Position numbers and translations under genes: made by a program
DNA from: an uncultured Actinomyces sp.
Lineage (GTDB): Bacteria; Actinomycetota; Actinomycetes; Actinomycetales; Actinomycetaceae
DNA length: 7,703 bases
Assembly: GCA_938030835.1 (NCBI GenBank)
Contig: CALHID010000074.1
Coordinates: forward strand, 1-7,703
Direction of reading: 5' to 3'
Notes under the pieces: generated by a model
Told to the model about the DNA's origin: nothing
The model's input: the letters and a program-made list of their open reading frames with translations, nothing else
Databases searched by the model: none
Shown: piece by piece, positions 1 to 5,800 of the stretch
Position numbering within the stretch: position 1 is the first letter of the stretch
Layout of the letters: each line of letters opens with the position of its first letter

Positions 1-734
1 GTCTCCCACGCGACGGGATCGGTAAAGTTCTGAGAGGAACGAAGATCTTCGATCAACCGGGACATCTGAGTCACGGTCGCGATGTAGCAGCACAGAACAC
101 CGCCGGGAACAAGCGCGTGTGCAACCGCATCCAAGTTCTCCCAGGGAGCGAGCATGTCAAGGACTACACGATCAACACTCGAGGCAGGCATGGCATTGAG
201 TTCATCTGCCAGATCATTGACCCGAAGATCCCACGCTGGATGTGGAGCGCCAAACCACAGTTCAACGTTATCGCGTGCAATCTGTGCGAATTCTTCGCGC
301 CTTTCGACAGAAATCAGCCTGCCGCGCTCCCCTACTGCGTCCAAAAGAGCCATCGATAGAGCACCCGAGCCAGCACCGGCCTCGACAACTACTGCACCGG
401 GGAAAATATCCGCGTAGTGAAGGATCGTCCCAGCATCTTTCGGGTAAACGACCGCAGCGCCTCTGGGCATTGACATGACATAGTCAACTTGAAGCGGGCG
501 TAAAATCTGGAACTGACGTCCCTCTTCAGTAGTGATGACCTGGCCATCAGGGCGACCGATTAGATCATCGTGATTGATAAAGCCACGATTGGATTGAAAA
601 CGCCCACCAGAAACCAAAATAACGGTGTGCAAGCGGCCCTTTGGGTCGCGAATTTGGACGCGCTCGCCTTCTCGGAGAGAACCACGGTGACGTTCTTGGC
701 CAAGGCCCTGGGCTTCATGTTCATGTGTGCTCAT
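1..734 (-). CDS. trmI: tRNA (adenine-N1)-methyltransferase TrmI, 3' end cut by window edge
   Basis: SAM-dependent enzyme that makes m1A58 in the T-loop of tRNAs, acting in the cytoplasm as a homotetramer in bacterial relatives. I translated the reverse strand by hand: 244 residues are visible and the C-terminus lies beyond base 1. Relatives of about 280 residues suggest at least 35 residues are missing. Seen: an N-terminal beta domain (about 20-80); the TrmI signature MPRGAAVVYPKDAG at 89-102; SAM-binding motif I VVEAGAGSGALSMAL at 116-130; the acidic residue after strand beta-2 (E144); and the active-site motif DMLAPWE at 193-199, followed by a CCYIATVTQMSRL stretch at 215-227. The resemblance to Mycobacterium tuberculosis TrmI (Rv2118c) is strong from memory. 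ATG 734 is chosen because a TANNNT box lies 7 bases upstream. An in-frame ATG at 758 would add 8 residues. It is divergent from the RecB-like gene, an order also found in mycobacteria. Confidence 0.95.
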   Translation of the reverse strand, partial: MSTHEHEAQGLGQERHRGSLREGERVQIRDPKGRLHTVILVSGGRFQSNRGFINHDDLIGRPDGQVITTEEGRQFQILRPLQVDYVMSMPRGAAVVYPKDAGTILHYADIFPGAVVVEAGAGSGALSMALLDAVGERGRLISVERREEFAQIARDNVELWFGAPHPAWDLRVNDLADELNAMPASSVDRVVLDMLAPWENLDAVAHALVPGGVLCCYIATVTQMSRLIEDLRSSQNFTDPVAWE

Positions 735-741
735 CGCCTCT

Positions 742-747
742 ACACTA
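742..747 (-). promoter_or_regulatory. Candidate -10 box of trmI, leaderless geometry
   Basis: TAGTGT on the minus strand matches the actinobacterial -10 pattern TANNNT and is separated by 7 bases from the ATG at 734. That would place the transcription start on or next to the start codon. No convincing -35 is visible and there is no well-spaced Shine-Dalgarno; the GAGG immediately before the ATG is too close. Inferred from position and sequence only. Confidence 0.45.
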
Positions 748-803
748 CCGCGGCGCATGGATGAACTGCCTGTTTAAACCCCGCGCGAAAAGGTGGAACT
801 GGT

Positions 804-809
804 TACGGT
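804..809 (+). promoter_or_regulatory. Candidate -10 box of the RecB-like gene, leaderless geometry
   Basis: TACGGT fits TANNNT and ends 6 bases before the ATG at 816, so a canonical start would fall on the A of the ATG. A purine-rich AAGGTGG at about 790-796 is too far from the start (about 19 bases) to serve as a Shine-Dalgarno. No clear -35 is visible. Confidence 0.4.
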
Positions 810-815
810 AGATGT

Positions 816-1661
816 ATGAGGAATTCACTCCCAAGCCGGCCCGCACTTTCGGCAAGCCGTACGAAAGAGTACCAGCGCTGCCCGCTGCAGTTTCGCCTGC
901 ATGTCGTCGACCGCGTTAAAGAACCTCCGACGCAAGCAACACTTCTTGGGACAACAGTTCACGCCACCTTGGAAAACCTCTATGCCCTGCCAAGGGAAGA
1001 ACGCAATGAGACACACGCTATCGAGCTTTTACGTACCGAATGGGAAAAGACTCTTGCTGGCGACCCAAGTGTCATGAATCTTTTTTCAGACCATGCGGAC
1101 TTCGAACGCTGGCGCGAACGAATGCATTCGATGATCAGTAATTATTTTGCGATCGAAGATCCTCAAGCGCTCGAACCGCTGTCTACCGAAGCCCTTGTCG
1201 AGGCAACAACTTCGCAAGGAGTGAATCTCCTCGGTTACATTGATCGAGTCGACCAAGCACCCAACGGAGATCTGAGGGTCATCGACTACAAGACCGGGAA
1301 GGCTCCTTCCCCACGTTTTCAAGAGGAAGCATTATTTCAGATGCGTTTTTACGCCCTCTTGCTTTCTCTCACAAAGCGACTGCCGAGGCGTACACAGTTG
1401 GTTTATCTCGCCTCTCAAAAGGTGCTGACCTTTGACCCGGATTCCGCTGATATTTCTCGCTTTAGTGAAGAACTTTCCCGGACCTGGGAATCAATGAGAA
1501 GGGACGCTTTGCAGGGCTATTTTGCCCCACGACGAAACCCGCTGTGCGATTGGTGTGGGGTGCGTTCGATGTGTCCACTGTTTGATGGGACTACACCTGA
1601 GATCCCAACCAGCGGTCTGGAACGTTTACTGGCAATGGGTCCGCGGCAATCTGATCAGTGA
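816..1661 (+). CDS. RecB-family PD-(D/E)XK nuclease with Fe-S cluster cysteines
   Basis: A 281-residue single-domain nuclease related to the C-terminal nuclease domain of RecB/AddB and to Cas4, probably acting on DNA ends in repair. Seen: H49 in the motif GTTVHATLE; GYIDRVD at 140-146 with metal ligand D143; IDYKTGK at 156-162 giving the D157-x-K159 core; and Q175 in FQMRFYALLL, the QxxxY-type motif IV. Four cysteines, C22 near the N-terminus and C244, C247 and C253 near the C-terminus, match the split 1+3 arrangement of the 4Fe-4S nucleases. No helicase or ATPase part is present, so it is a solo nuclease, as in the mycobacterial gene beside trmI. There is no other in-frame start upstream of 816 in the intergenic gap, and the conserved LSxSRxxxYxxCP segment begins 11 residues in. 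The 3' end overlaps the convergent HAD gene by 7 bases. Confidence 0.9.
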   Translation: MRNSLPSRPALSASRTKEYQRCPLQFRLHVVDRVKEPPTQATLLGTTVHATLENLYALPREERNETHAIELLRTEWEKTLAGDPSVMNLFSDHADFERWRERMHSMISNYFAIEDPQALEPLSTEALVEATTSQGVNLLGYIDRVDQAPNGDLRVIDYKTGKAPSPRFQEEALFQMRFYALLLSLTKRLPRRTQLVYLASQKVLTFDPDSADISRFSEELSRTWESMRRDALQGYFAPRRNPLCDWCGVRSMCPLFDGTTPEIPTSGLERLLAMGPRQSDQ

Positions 1662-2338
1662 GCGCGAACGAGGTTCGGACGTTGCCCTTCCATAATCGAC
1701 TCAATGACACTTTCACTGAGGTCACTAAGCTCGCGAATATAGGGAAAATCAGCGGCGAACTCTTCGGGCGCCGCCCCCTTGATCGCGACGGCCACTCCGC
1801 CACTGGCAGAAGCAGCTTCAAGACCAACCGGCGAATCCTCGACAATCATGCAGTGACGGATGTCAACTCCAAGAAGCTCAGCAGCCTTGAGGTAGCCCTC
1901 TGGTGAAGGTTTTCCTTCCGAGACATCATCTCCGTAAATTGCGTTCGTAAAACCGGGTGTTGCGGGTACATGCTCGAGGACCCTGGATGCCACTCGCCGT
2001 CGCGTCGCTGTAACGACCGCTGTCGGAATTGAGTGCTCATGGCACCAAGCAAGGAGTTCGACCAAACCGTCTTTCCAGGGCAATCCCGCGTCGAGGCGAT
2101 CGATCACCCCCTGCTCAACACGATCGGCAACCACGGCCTCGTCAAGAGGATTGCGGGCAAATGAACGCAAAATTGCCACCATCCGCGGCAAGGTAGACCC
2201 CAACATCTTTTGGCGCATCTGCGGGGTCATCTGTGTCCCCATCTCAGCGAGCACCTGTCCTTCCGCGCCCTCCCACAGGGGCTCGGTATCGACGACGGTG
2301 CCATCCATATCGAAGAGAATTGCCTCAGGCAGAGTCAT
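1655..2338 (-). CDS. HAD-superfamily phosphatase/phosphoglucomutase-like hydrolase
   Basis: A 227-residue haloacid dehalogenase hydrolase of the beta-phosphoglucomutase/CbbY-like subgroup with a helical cap. Seen: motif I FDMDGTVVDTEP with nucleophile D10 and acid/base D12; motif II T110 in AVVTATRRR; motif III K143 in EGKPSPEGYL; and motif IV E167-D168 in MIVEDSPVGLEAA. Residues about 20-85 form the cap. The substrate cannot be read from sequence; small phosphorylated sugars or nucleotides are usual for the subgroup. It lies 26 bases downstream of uppP on the same strand, with AAGGA at 2350-2354 placed 11 bases before the ATG, so it is probably co-transcribed with uppP. The stop overlaps the convergent RecB-like gene, leaving no room for a terminator between them. 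Confidence 0.92.
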   Translation of the reverse strand: MTLPEAILFDMDGTVVDTEPLWEGAEGQVLAEMGTQMTPQMRQKMLGSTLPRMVAILRSFARNPLDEAVVADRVEQGVIDRLDAGLPWKDGLVELLAWCHEHSIPTAVVTATRRRVASRVLEHVPATPGFTNAIYGDDVSEGKPSPEGYLKAAELLGVDIRHCMIVEDSPVGLEAASASGGVAVAIKGAAPEEFAADFPYIRELSDLSESVIESIMEGQRPNLVRAH

Positions 2339-2364
2339 ACTTTCGTAAGTCCTTCACACAAGAT

Positions 2365-3222
2365 TCACGCAGCGGGCGTTGTTCCCAAGGGGGAAAGCAG
2401 ACCGCTTAACAGACCAAGAGCTACAAGAATACCAATTGCGATTCGGTACCAAACGAAGGGCGCATAGGACTGAGTGGAAATAATCTTCAGGAACCACAAG
2501 ATCACAACGACGCCGACCACGAAGGCAATGATTGTTGCAGCGATTGTCGGGCCGACAGCAATGGTCTCACTGCCGGTCAAGACCTTTGCCACCTTGTAGA
2601 GCCCCGAAGCCCACACGGCCGGCATCGCCAAAAGGAAGGAATAGCGGGCGGCAGCTTCACGGGTGTAGCCCAAGAAACGTCCCATAGTAATTGTTCCACC
2701 CGAACGAGAGACACCCGGGATCAGGGCCATTGCCTGCGCGAGGCCGTAGAGAAGGGCATCCTTCCACGTCATCGATTTCAGATCGCGCTCTTGAGGTGCA
2801 TAGCGATCCACAAATCCCAAAAGTAGGCCAAAAACAATCAGCATCGCCGAAGTGATCCACAGGTTACGCAAGCCCGTATCAATCGCATCTTGGAAAAGAA
2901 GACCCAAAATACAAATCGGAAGGGAACCGACGATAATCATCCAACCCATTCGCGCATCTGGATCACTTGAGGGCACGCGATTTTCCTTTGCACCCAGTGG
3001 CAAAGATCGGAACCAAGCGCTGAGGATGCGGACAATGTCCTTCCAGAAGACGATAACGACCGCGAGTTCTGTACCGATTTGCGTGATTGCGGTGAAAGCA
3101 GCACCCGGATCGGTTGAACCCGTAAGCTCACCGACAATGCGAATATGCGCGGAGGACGAAACGGGAAGGAACTCCGTCAGGCCCTGAACAAGTCCAAGGA
3201 TGATTGCATCAAGCAAGTTCAT
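2365..3222 (-). CDS. uppP: Undecaprenyl-diphosphatase UppP (BacA family)
   Basis: Integral membrane enzyme that removes a phosphate from undecaprenyl diphosphate, recycling the lipid carrier for peptidoglycan and other wall polymers; overexpression gives bacitracin resistance in relatives. It has 285 residues, close to the usual 270-290. Seen: the first family signature QGLTEFLPVSSSAH at 13-26, with catalytic-region E17, S22-S24 and H26; ITQIGTELAV at 46-55; and the second signature PGVSRSGGT at 169-177 with R173, followed by GRFLGYTREAAARYSFLLAMP. Several hydrophobic segments span the rest (about 92-110, 121-137, 195-212, 226-248, 260-277). A loop at 72-92 is polar and somewhat long. It is first in a pair with the HAD gene and divergent from the aldo/keto reductase homologue. 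No good Shine-Dalgarno is present; a TANNNT box lies 7 bases before the ATG. Confidence 0.97.
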   Translation of the reverse strand: MNLLDAIILGLVQGLTEFLPVSSSAHIRIVGELTGSTDPGAAFTAITQIGTELAVVIVFWKDIVRILSAWFRSLPLGAKENRVPSSDPDARMGWMIIVGSLPICILGLLFQDAIDTGLRNLWITSAMLIVFGLLLGFVDRYAPQERDLKSMTWKDALLYGLAQAMALIPGVSRSGGTITMGRFLGYTREAAARYSFLLAMPAVWASGLYKVAKVLTGSETIAVGPTIAATIIAFVVGVVVILWFLKIISTQSYAPFVWYRIAIGILVALGLLSGLLSPLGTTPAA

Positions 3223-3229
3223 ATCCCCA

Positions 3230-3235
3230 ACTCTA
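3230..3235 (-). promoter_or_regulatory. Candidate -10 box of uppP, leaderless geometry
   Basis: TAGAGT on the minus strand, 7 bases before the ATG at 3222, fits TANNNT. A possible -35, TTGGCT, lies at 3255-3260 with a long 19-base spacer. The only G-rich stretch before the ATG (GGGG) is 2 bases away, too close for a ribosome binding site. Confidence 0.45.
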
Positions 3236-3297
3236 CGGCGCTTGGCCTCAGGCTAGCCAAAGATGGGCATGTGTATGCCGTCATAGCCTGCGCGTTC

Positions 3298-3303
3298 TAG
3301 GCT
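3298..3303 (+). promoter_or_regulatory. Candidate -10 box of the aldo/keto reductase homologue, leaderless geometry
   Basis: TAGGCT fits TANNNT and ends 7 bases before the ATG at 3311. No Shine-Dalgarno is visible. An AT-rich TTATAT at 3303-3308 is an alternative -10, but it would start transcription inside the gene. No -35 is recognisable. Confidence 0.4.
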
Positions 3304-3310
3304 TATATCT

Positions 3311-4228
3311 ATGGAGATTCGTCAATGTGGAACACATGGGCTTTCTGTATCCAGTCTGGGTTTGGGAACACTGACTTGGGGACGTGACACAGATGAAGAT
3401 CAGGCATGCGCAATGCTCAAATCCTTCGTTGACGCTGGAGGGACTCTTGTAGAGGTGAGCCCTCTTCACGGCTCCGGACGCGCTCTCAGCGTTCTCGCCG
3501 AGGCCTTACGCGCCGTCGGCCGACACCGAGTCAGGATTGCTTTGCGTGGTGCAATGCGTTTCTCTCAAGGAGCTAATGAGCTCTCCGCTTCACGCGGCGA
3601 TATGCTCCGCTGCCTGGATACAACACTTGCGATACTCGAAACAGATTTCGTTGACCTCTGGTTAGCAACTCCGTCCCCAACAGGAGTTCCGCTCGAGGAA
3701 ACTCTGTCGGCGCTCGAATGGGCCTATTCCAGCGGACGCGCGCACTACCTTGGGCTCAGTCACCGCGATACGTGGGATTGTGCGCTCATGTGGGCACAGT
3801 CAGATCGACTTCCTCTGGCCGCCGTCGAAGAAGAACACTCGCTCCTATGCTCGTCTCCCCTGCTCGAGCGAGCACGACACAACGGCTTTGGATTCCTTGC
3901 ACATTCACCGCTTGCGGGAGGTGTCCTTACAGGAAAATATCGTCACACGACACCACCTGATTCACGAGCCGCATCCACACATCTGCGCTCAAGCGTTGAG
4001 CCATATCTGAAGAGCAGTCTCCCGATTGTCGAAGCTTTATCTCAGGCAGCACATGGGCTGGAATGTTCGATTGCTGACGTTGCTTTGGCGTGGGTAGAGG
4101 GCACACCCGGAGTGACAAGCGCAATCATCGGGCCTCGAAACCTGGTACAACTCGAGCAGATACTCAATGGACGCATTGACCTTCCACTTCCGATTCGCCA
4201 GGTATTAAGTGAAGTGAGTGCAAAATAG
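3311..4228 (+). CDS. Aldo/keto reductase-fold protein with substituted catalytic tetrad (probable pseudoenzyme)
   Basis: Full-length (305 residues) member of the aldo/keto reductase superfamily, a (beta/alpha)8 barrel that normally reduces carbonyls with NADPH. Fold landmarks: LSVSSLGLGTLTWGRDTDED at 11-30, DAGGTLVEV at 41-49, DFVDLW at 112-117, PLEETLSALEWAYSSGRAHY at 127-146, SPLAGGVLTGKY at 199-210, and IIGPRNLVQLEQIL at 272-285 near the cofactor-phosphate site. By eye alignment the four catalytic residues differ: Asp becomes E48, Tyr becomes H53, Lys becomes R79 and His becomes T120. Nicotinamide contacts also differ: the SN pair becomes S150-H151, Gln becomes E173 and the stacking Tyr becomes H198. 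The frame is intact, so it is probably expressed and may be a cofactor-binding sensor or structural protein rather than a reductase. It is divergent from uppP. The start gives the normal family N-terminus. Confidence 0.85.
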   Translation: MEIRQCGTHGLSVSSLGLGTLTWGRDTDEDQACAMLKSFVDAGGTLVEVSPLHGSGRALSVLAEALRAVGRHRVRIALRGAMRFSQGANELSASRGDMLRCLDTTLAILETDFVDLWLATPSPTGVPLEETLSALEWAYSSGRAHYLGLSHRDTWDCALMWAQSDRLPLAAVEEEHSLLCSSPLLERARHNGFGFLAHSPLAGGVLTGKYRHTTPPDSRAASTHLRSSVEPYLKSSLPIVEALSQAAHGLECSIADVALAWVEGTPGVTSAIIGPRNLVQLEQILNGRIDLPLPIRQVLSEVSAK

Positions 4229-4244
4229 AAGCGGGCATTAAATA

Positions 4245-4280
4245 AAGGTGTGCGGGCAGTAGCAACTGCCCGCACACCTT
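4245..4280. terminator. Bidirectional hairpin terminator between convergent units
   Basis: A perfect 16-bp stem (AAGGTGTGCGGGCAGT, then loop AGCA, then the exact complement) lies between the stop of the aldo/keto reductase homologue (4228) and the stop of the acidic protein (4298). Read on the minus strand it is followed by TTTATTTAAT, a usable U-rich tail, so it fits best as the end of the minus-strand operon. On the plus strand the tail is only CTTAAAG, so termination there would rely on the stem. Confidence 0.85.
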
Positions 4281-4297
4281 AAAGACAACTTGACCGA

Positions 4298-4606
4298 CTA
4301 GTCTTCGTCTTCATCCTCATCAAGGTCGACAAATTCATCGTCGTCCTCGTCGACTTCTTCATCATCTTCATCATCGTCGTCAAAGTCCTCATCCTCGTCT
4401 TCCTCATCAGAAACAATGAGATCGAAAGGAAGCTCGACTTCGAACTGCGTGAAAAGCACGTCATCGTAGGTGAAGAAGGCATCACGGAGAGCTTCTTCAG
4501 CGTCAATGAGTGCTTGTTCATCGACGTGATCAGAGGAAGCCACCTCGTAGTGATTCTCGAAAGCGGCAATCAGCTGATCTAGGACAAGACGAGGTTTCGT
4601 GGTCAT
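4298..4606 (-). CDS. Small protein with helical N-terminus and very acidic C-terminal tail, unknown function
   Basis: 102 residues from ATG 4606. Residues 1-66 look mostly helical and contain KPRLVLDQLIAAFENHYE and an EEALRDAFFTYDDVLF stretch. The last 36 residues (67-102) carry 31 Asp/Glu broken only by F, V, F, V and L. I recall similar short acidic proteins in actinobacteria, sometimes labelled 'primosomal protein', but no experimental function known to me supports that label. Composition alone recalls acidic-tailed factors such as the RNA polymerase delta subunit, histone chaperones and DNA mimics; this is analogy, not homology. ATG 4606 is preferred because AGGA at 4616-4619 is 9 bases away; a GTG at 4612 would add 2 residues. 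It is last in the operon, 22 bases after the flavoprotein, and followed by the hairpin. Confidence 0.8.
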   Translation of the reverse strand: MTTKPRLVLDQLIAAFENHYEVASSDHVDEQALIDAEEALRDAFFTYDDVLFTQFEVELPFDLIVSDEEDEDEDFDDDDEDDEEVDEDDDEFVDLDEDEDED

Positions 4607-4628
4607 AGTCACACATCCTACACGATGT

Positions 4629-5726
4629 CTACGGCAAGTTCAGCTGGGACCTAATGACCGAAACCATCAGATCAGCGCCCTTAATCTCTGCTGTTTGATC
4701 GGCTCCCAAAATACGCGAATTGCCCTGAGAATCAAGAAGCTGAGATACGCCGTGCTCAGGCCCCAGCGGCAGAATTACCCATTCGTCGCTGGGGTTGTAG
4801 GTCGCCTGTGGTTCTTTACCAGACAGCTGTGAAGAGATATTCGAGATCACGATGCGTGCCTGTGCTCGGGCAGCATCAGCACGCTTTGATTCGCGAACAT
4901 CCGTAACGTCACCAATCGCGTAGATGTTGGTTTGGCCGACGACTTGAAGCGTTGGTTCTACCTTGAGAGCGCCGTCTGGGCGAACCGCAGACTGCAGCTC
5001 GGTACCTGCAACATAACCGGTATTCGGACGGGCACCATAGCACTGGAACCACATATCAGCTTCAATACGATGACCGTCCTTCGTTTCAACGACGAAACGG
5101 CCAAGCTCACCAACATTGAATGGCGGAAGGTATGCGAGCTCCGAGCCTTCAATGAGGCGGATATTCAGTTCCTTCAGTTGCTCGCGAACCTGATCGCGCA
5201 GCTCATCAGCAAAGCCCTGAGTCGGGAGAAGCTCAGATTGCTTTTCAACCAAAGTAATTTCCAGGTCTGGGAAGGCATTGCGCAGTTCTCCAGCGAATTC
5301 AATACCAACAGTTCCGGCACCTACCAAGAGCACGGAGCGAGCACCATGAAGGTAGGAGTGCAACTGCTTCAGGCGAGCCTTTGCAACATCAGAACGCGAA
5401 GCCGAGTACTTTGCTGGGAATGGATAGGTCGAACCGGTTGCCAAAACAACGTAGTCAGCATCGATTGGCTCCTGACCGAAGATATGAACTCGAGTCCCTT
5501 CAACCTGAGAAACCGTTCCGTGAATGACCTGTCCATTGCTCAGAAGATTCGAATAGGGCATGAAAATTGAATGCTGCCATGCCTCATCGACTGCGGCACG
5601 CAGGGCCGCAGCATGGTGAACAAACTGATCTTTTTGCTCGACCAGAATGACTTCGGCAAGAGGATCAAGTCCCTTGGCGACGGTGACACCACCGTACCCG
5701 CCACCGACAACGACGACTCGGGCCAC
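4629..5726 (-). CDS. FAD-dependent NAD(P)H oxidoreductase, AIFM2/FSP1-like (NDH-2 related)
   Basis: 365 residues from a GTG start. Two Rossmann folds are visible: FAD-binding VVVVGGGYGG at 4-13 and NAD(P)H-binding VGAGTVGIEFAGEL at 135-148, with ATGSTYPFP at 96-104 and the second FAD motif IYAIGDVTDV at 268-277. The HHAAALRA segment (37-44), ATGSTxPFP and the late PLGPEHGVSQL stretch (320-330) resemble human AIFM2/FSP1 as I remember it, more than classical Ndh. Relatives pass electrons from NAD(P)H to quinones. No membrane helix is seen and the C-terminus ends shortly after a DLMVSVIRSQL segment, so any membrane contact would be peripheral. GTG 5726 is chosen for its ideal Shine-Dalgarno and because the Rossmann strand begins at once; ATG 5759 or 5792 would add 11 or 22 residues. 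It is 74 bases downstream of the GNAT-MazG gene, probably in the same operon. Confidence 0.9.
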   Translation of the reverse strand: MARVVVVGGGYGGVTVAKGLDPLAEVILVEQKDQFVHHAAALRAAVDEAWQHSIFMPYSNLLSNGQVIHGTVSQVEGTRVHIFGQEPIDADYVVLATGSTYPFPAKYSASRSDVAKARLKQLHSYLHGARSVLLVGAGTVGIEFAGELRNAFPDLEITLVEKQSELLPTQGFADELRDQVREQLKELNIRLIEGSELAYLPPFNVGELGRFVVETKDGHRIEADMWFQCYGARPNTGYVAGTELQSAVRPDGALKVEPTLQVVGQTNIYAIGDVTDVRESKRADAARAQARIVISNISSQLSGKEPQATYNPSDEWVILPLGPEHGVSQLLDSQGNSRILGADQTAEIKGADLMVSVIRSQLNLP

Positions 5727-5732
5727 AGTGCT

Positions 5733-5738
5733 CTCCTT
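5733..5738 (-). promoter_or_regulatory. Shine-Dalgarno that selects the GTG start at 5726
   Basis: AAGGAG on the minus strand lies 6 bases before GTG 5726. The upstream in-frame ATGs at 5759 and 5792 have weaker or no comparable sites, which argues for the shorter protein. Confidence 0.75.
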
Positions 5739-5800
5739 CTCTCGTTGGTTATCTCCCATTGTCCCTGAAAACCCAGAGAGCAACGAGTGCAAAAAGTGTG

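Noticed and set aside
117..478. Overlapping small plus-strand frames at the left edge
   Set aside because: They are antisense to trmI, which is recognisable over 244 residues on the minus strand.
2852..3187. A 111-residue plus-strand open frame
   Set aside because: It is antisense to uppP, which has both family signatures. The composition looks like shadow translation.
3241..3262. Short inverted repeat TTGGC/GCCAA in the uppP-aldo/keto reductase gap as an operator
   Set aside because: Only five paired bases with a 9-base spacer; common by chance and not supported by a recognisable regulator site.
4279..4569. Minus-strand frame rich in Met, Thr, Arg and Lys over the acidic gene
   Set aside because: It is an out-of-frame reading of the repetitive GAN codons; the acidic frame has the ribosome site and a plausible folded N-terminus.
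4932..5570. A 212-residue plus-strand open frame
   Set aside because: It lies wholly opposite the flavoprotein gene, whose two Rossmann motifs establish the coding strand. Its translation has no recognisable motif.
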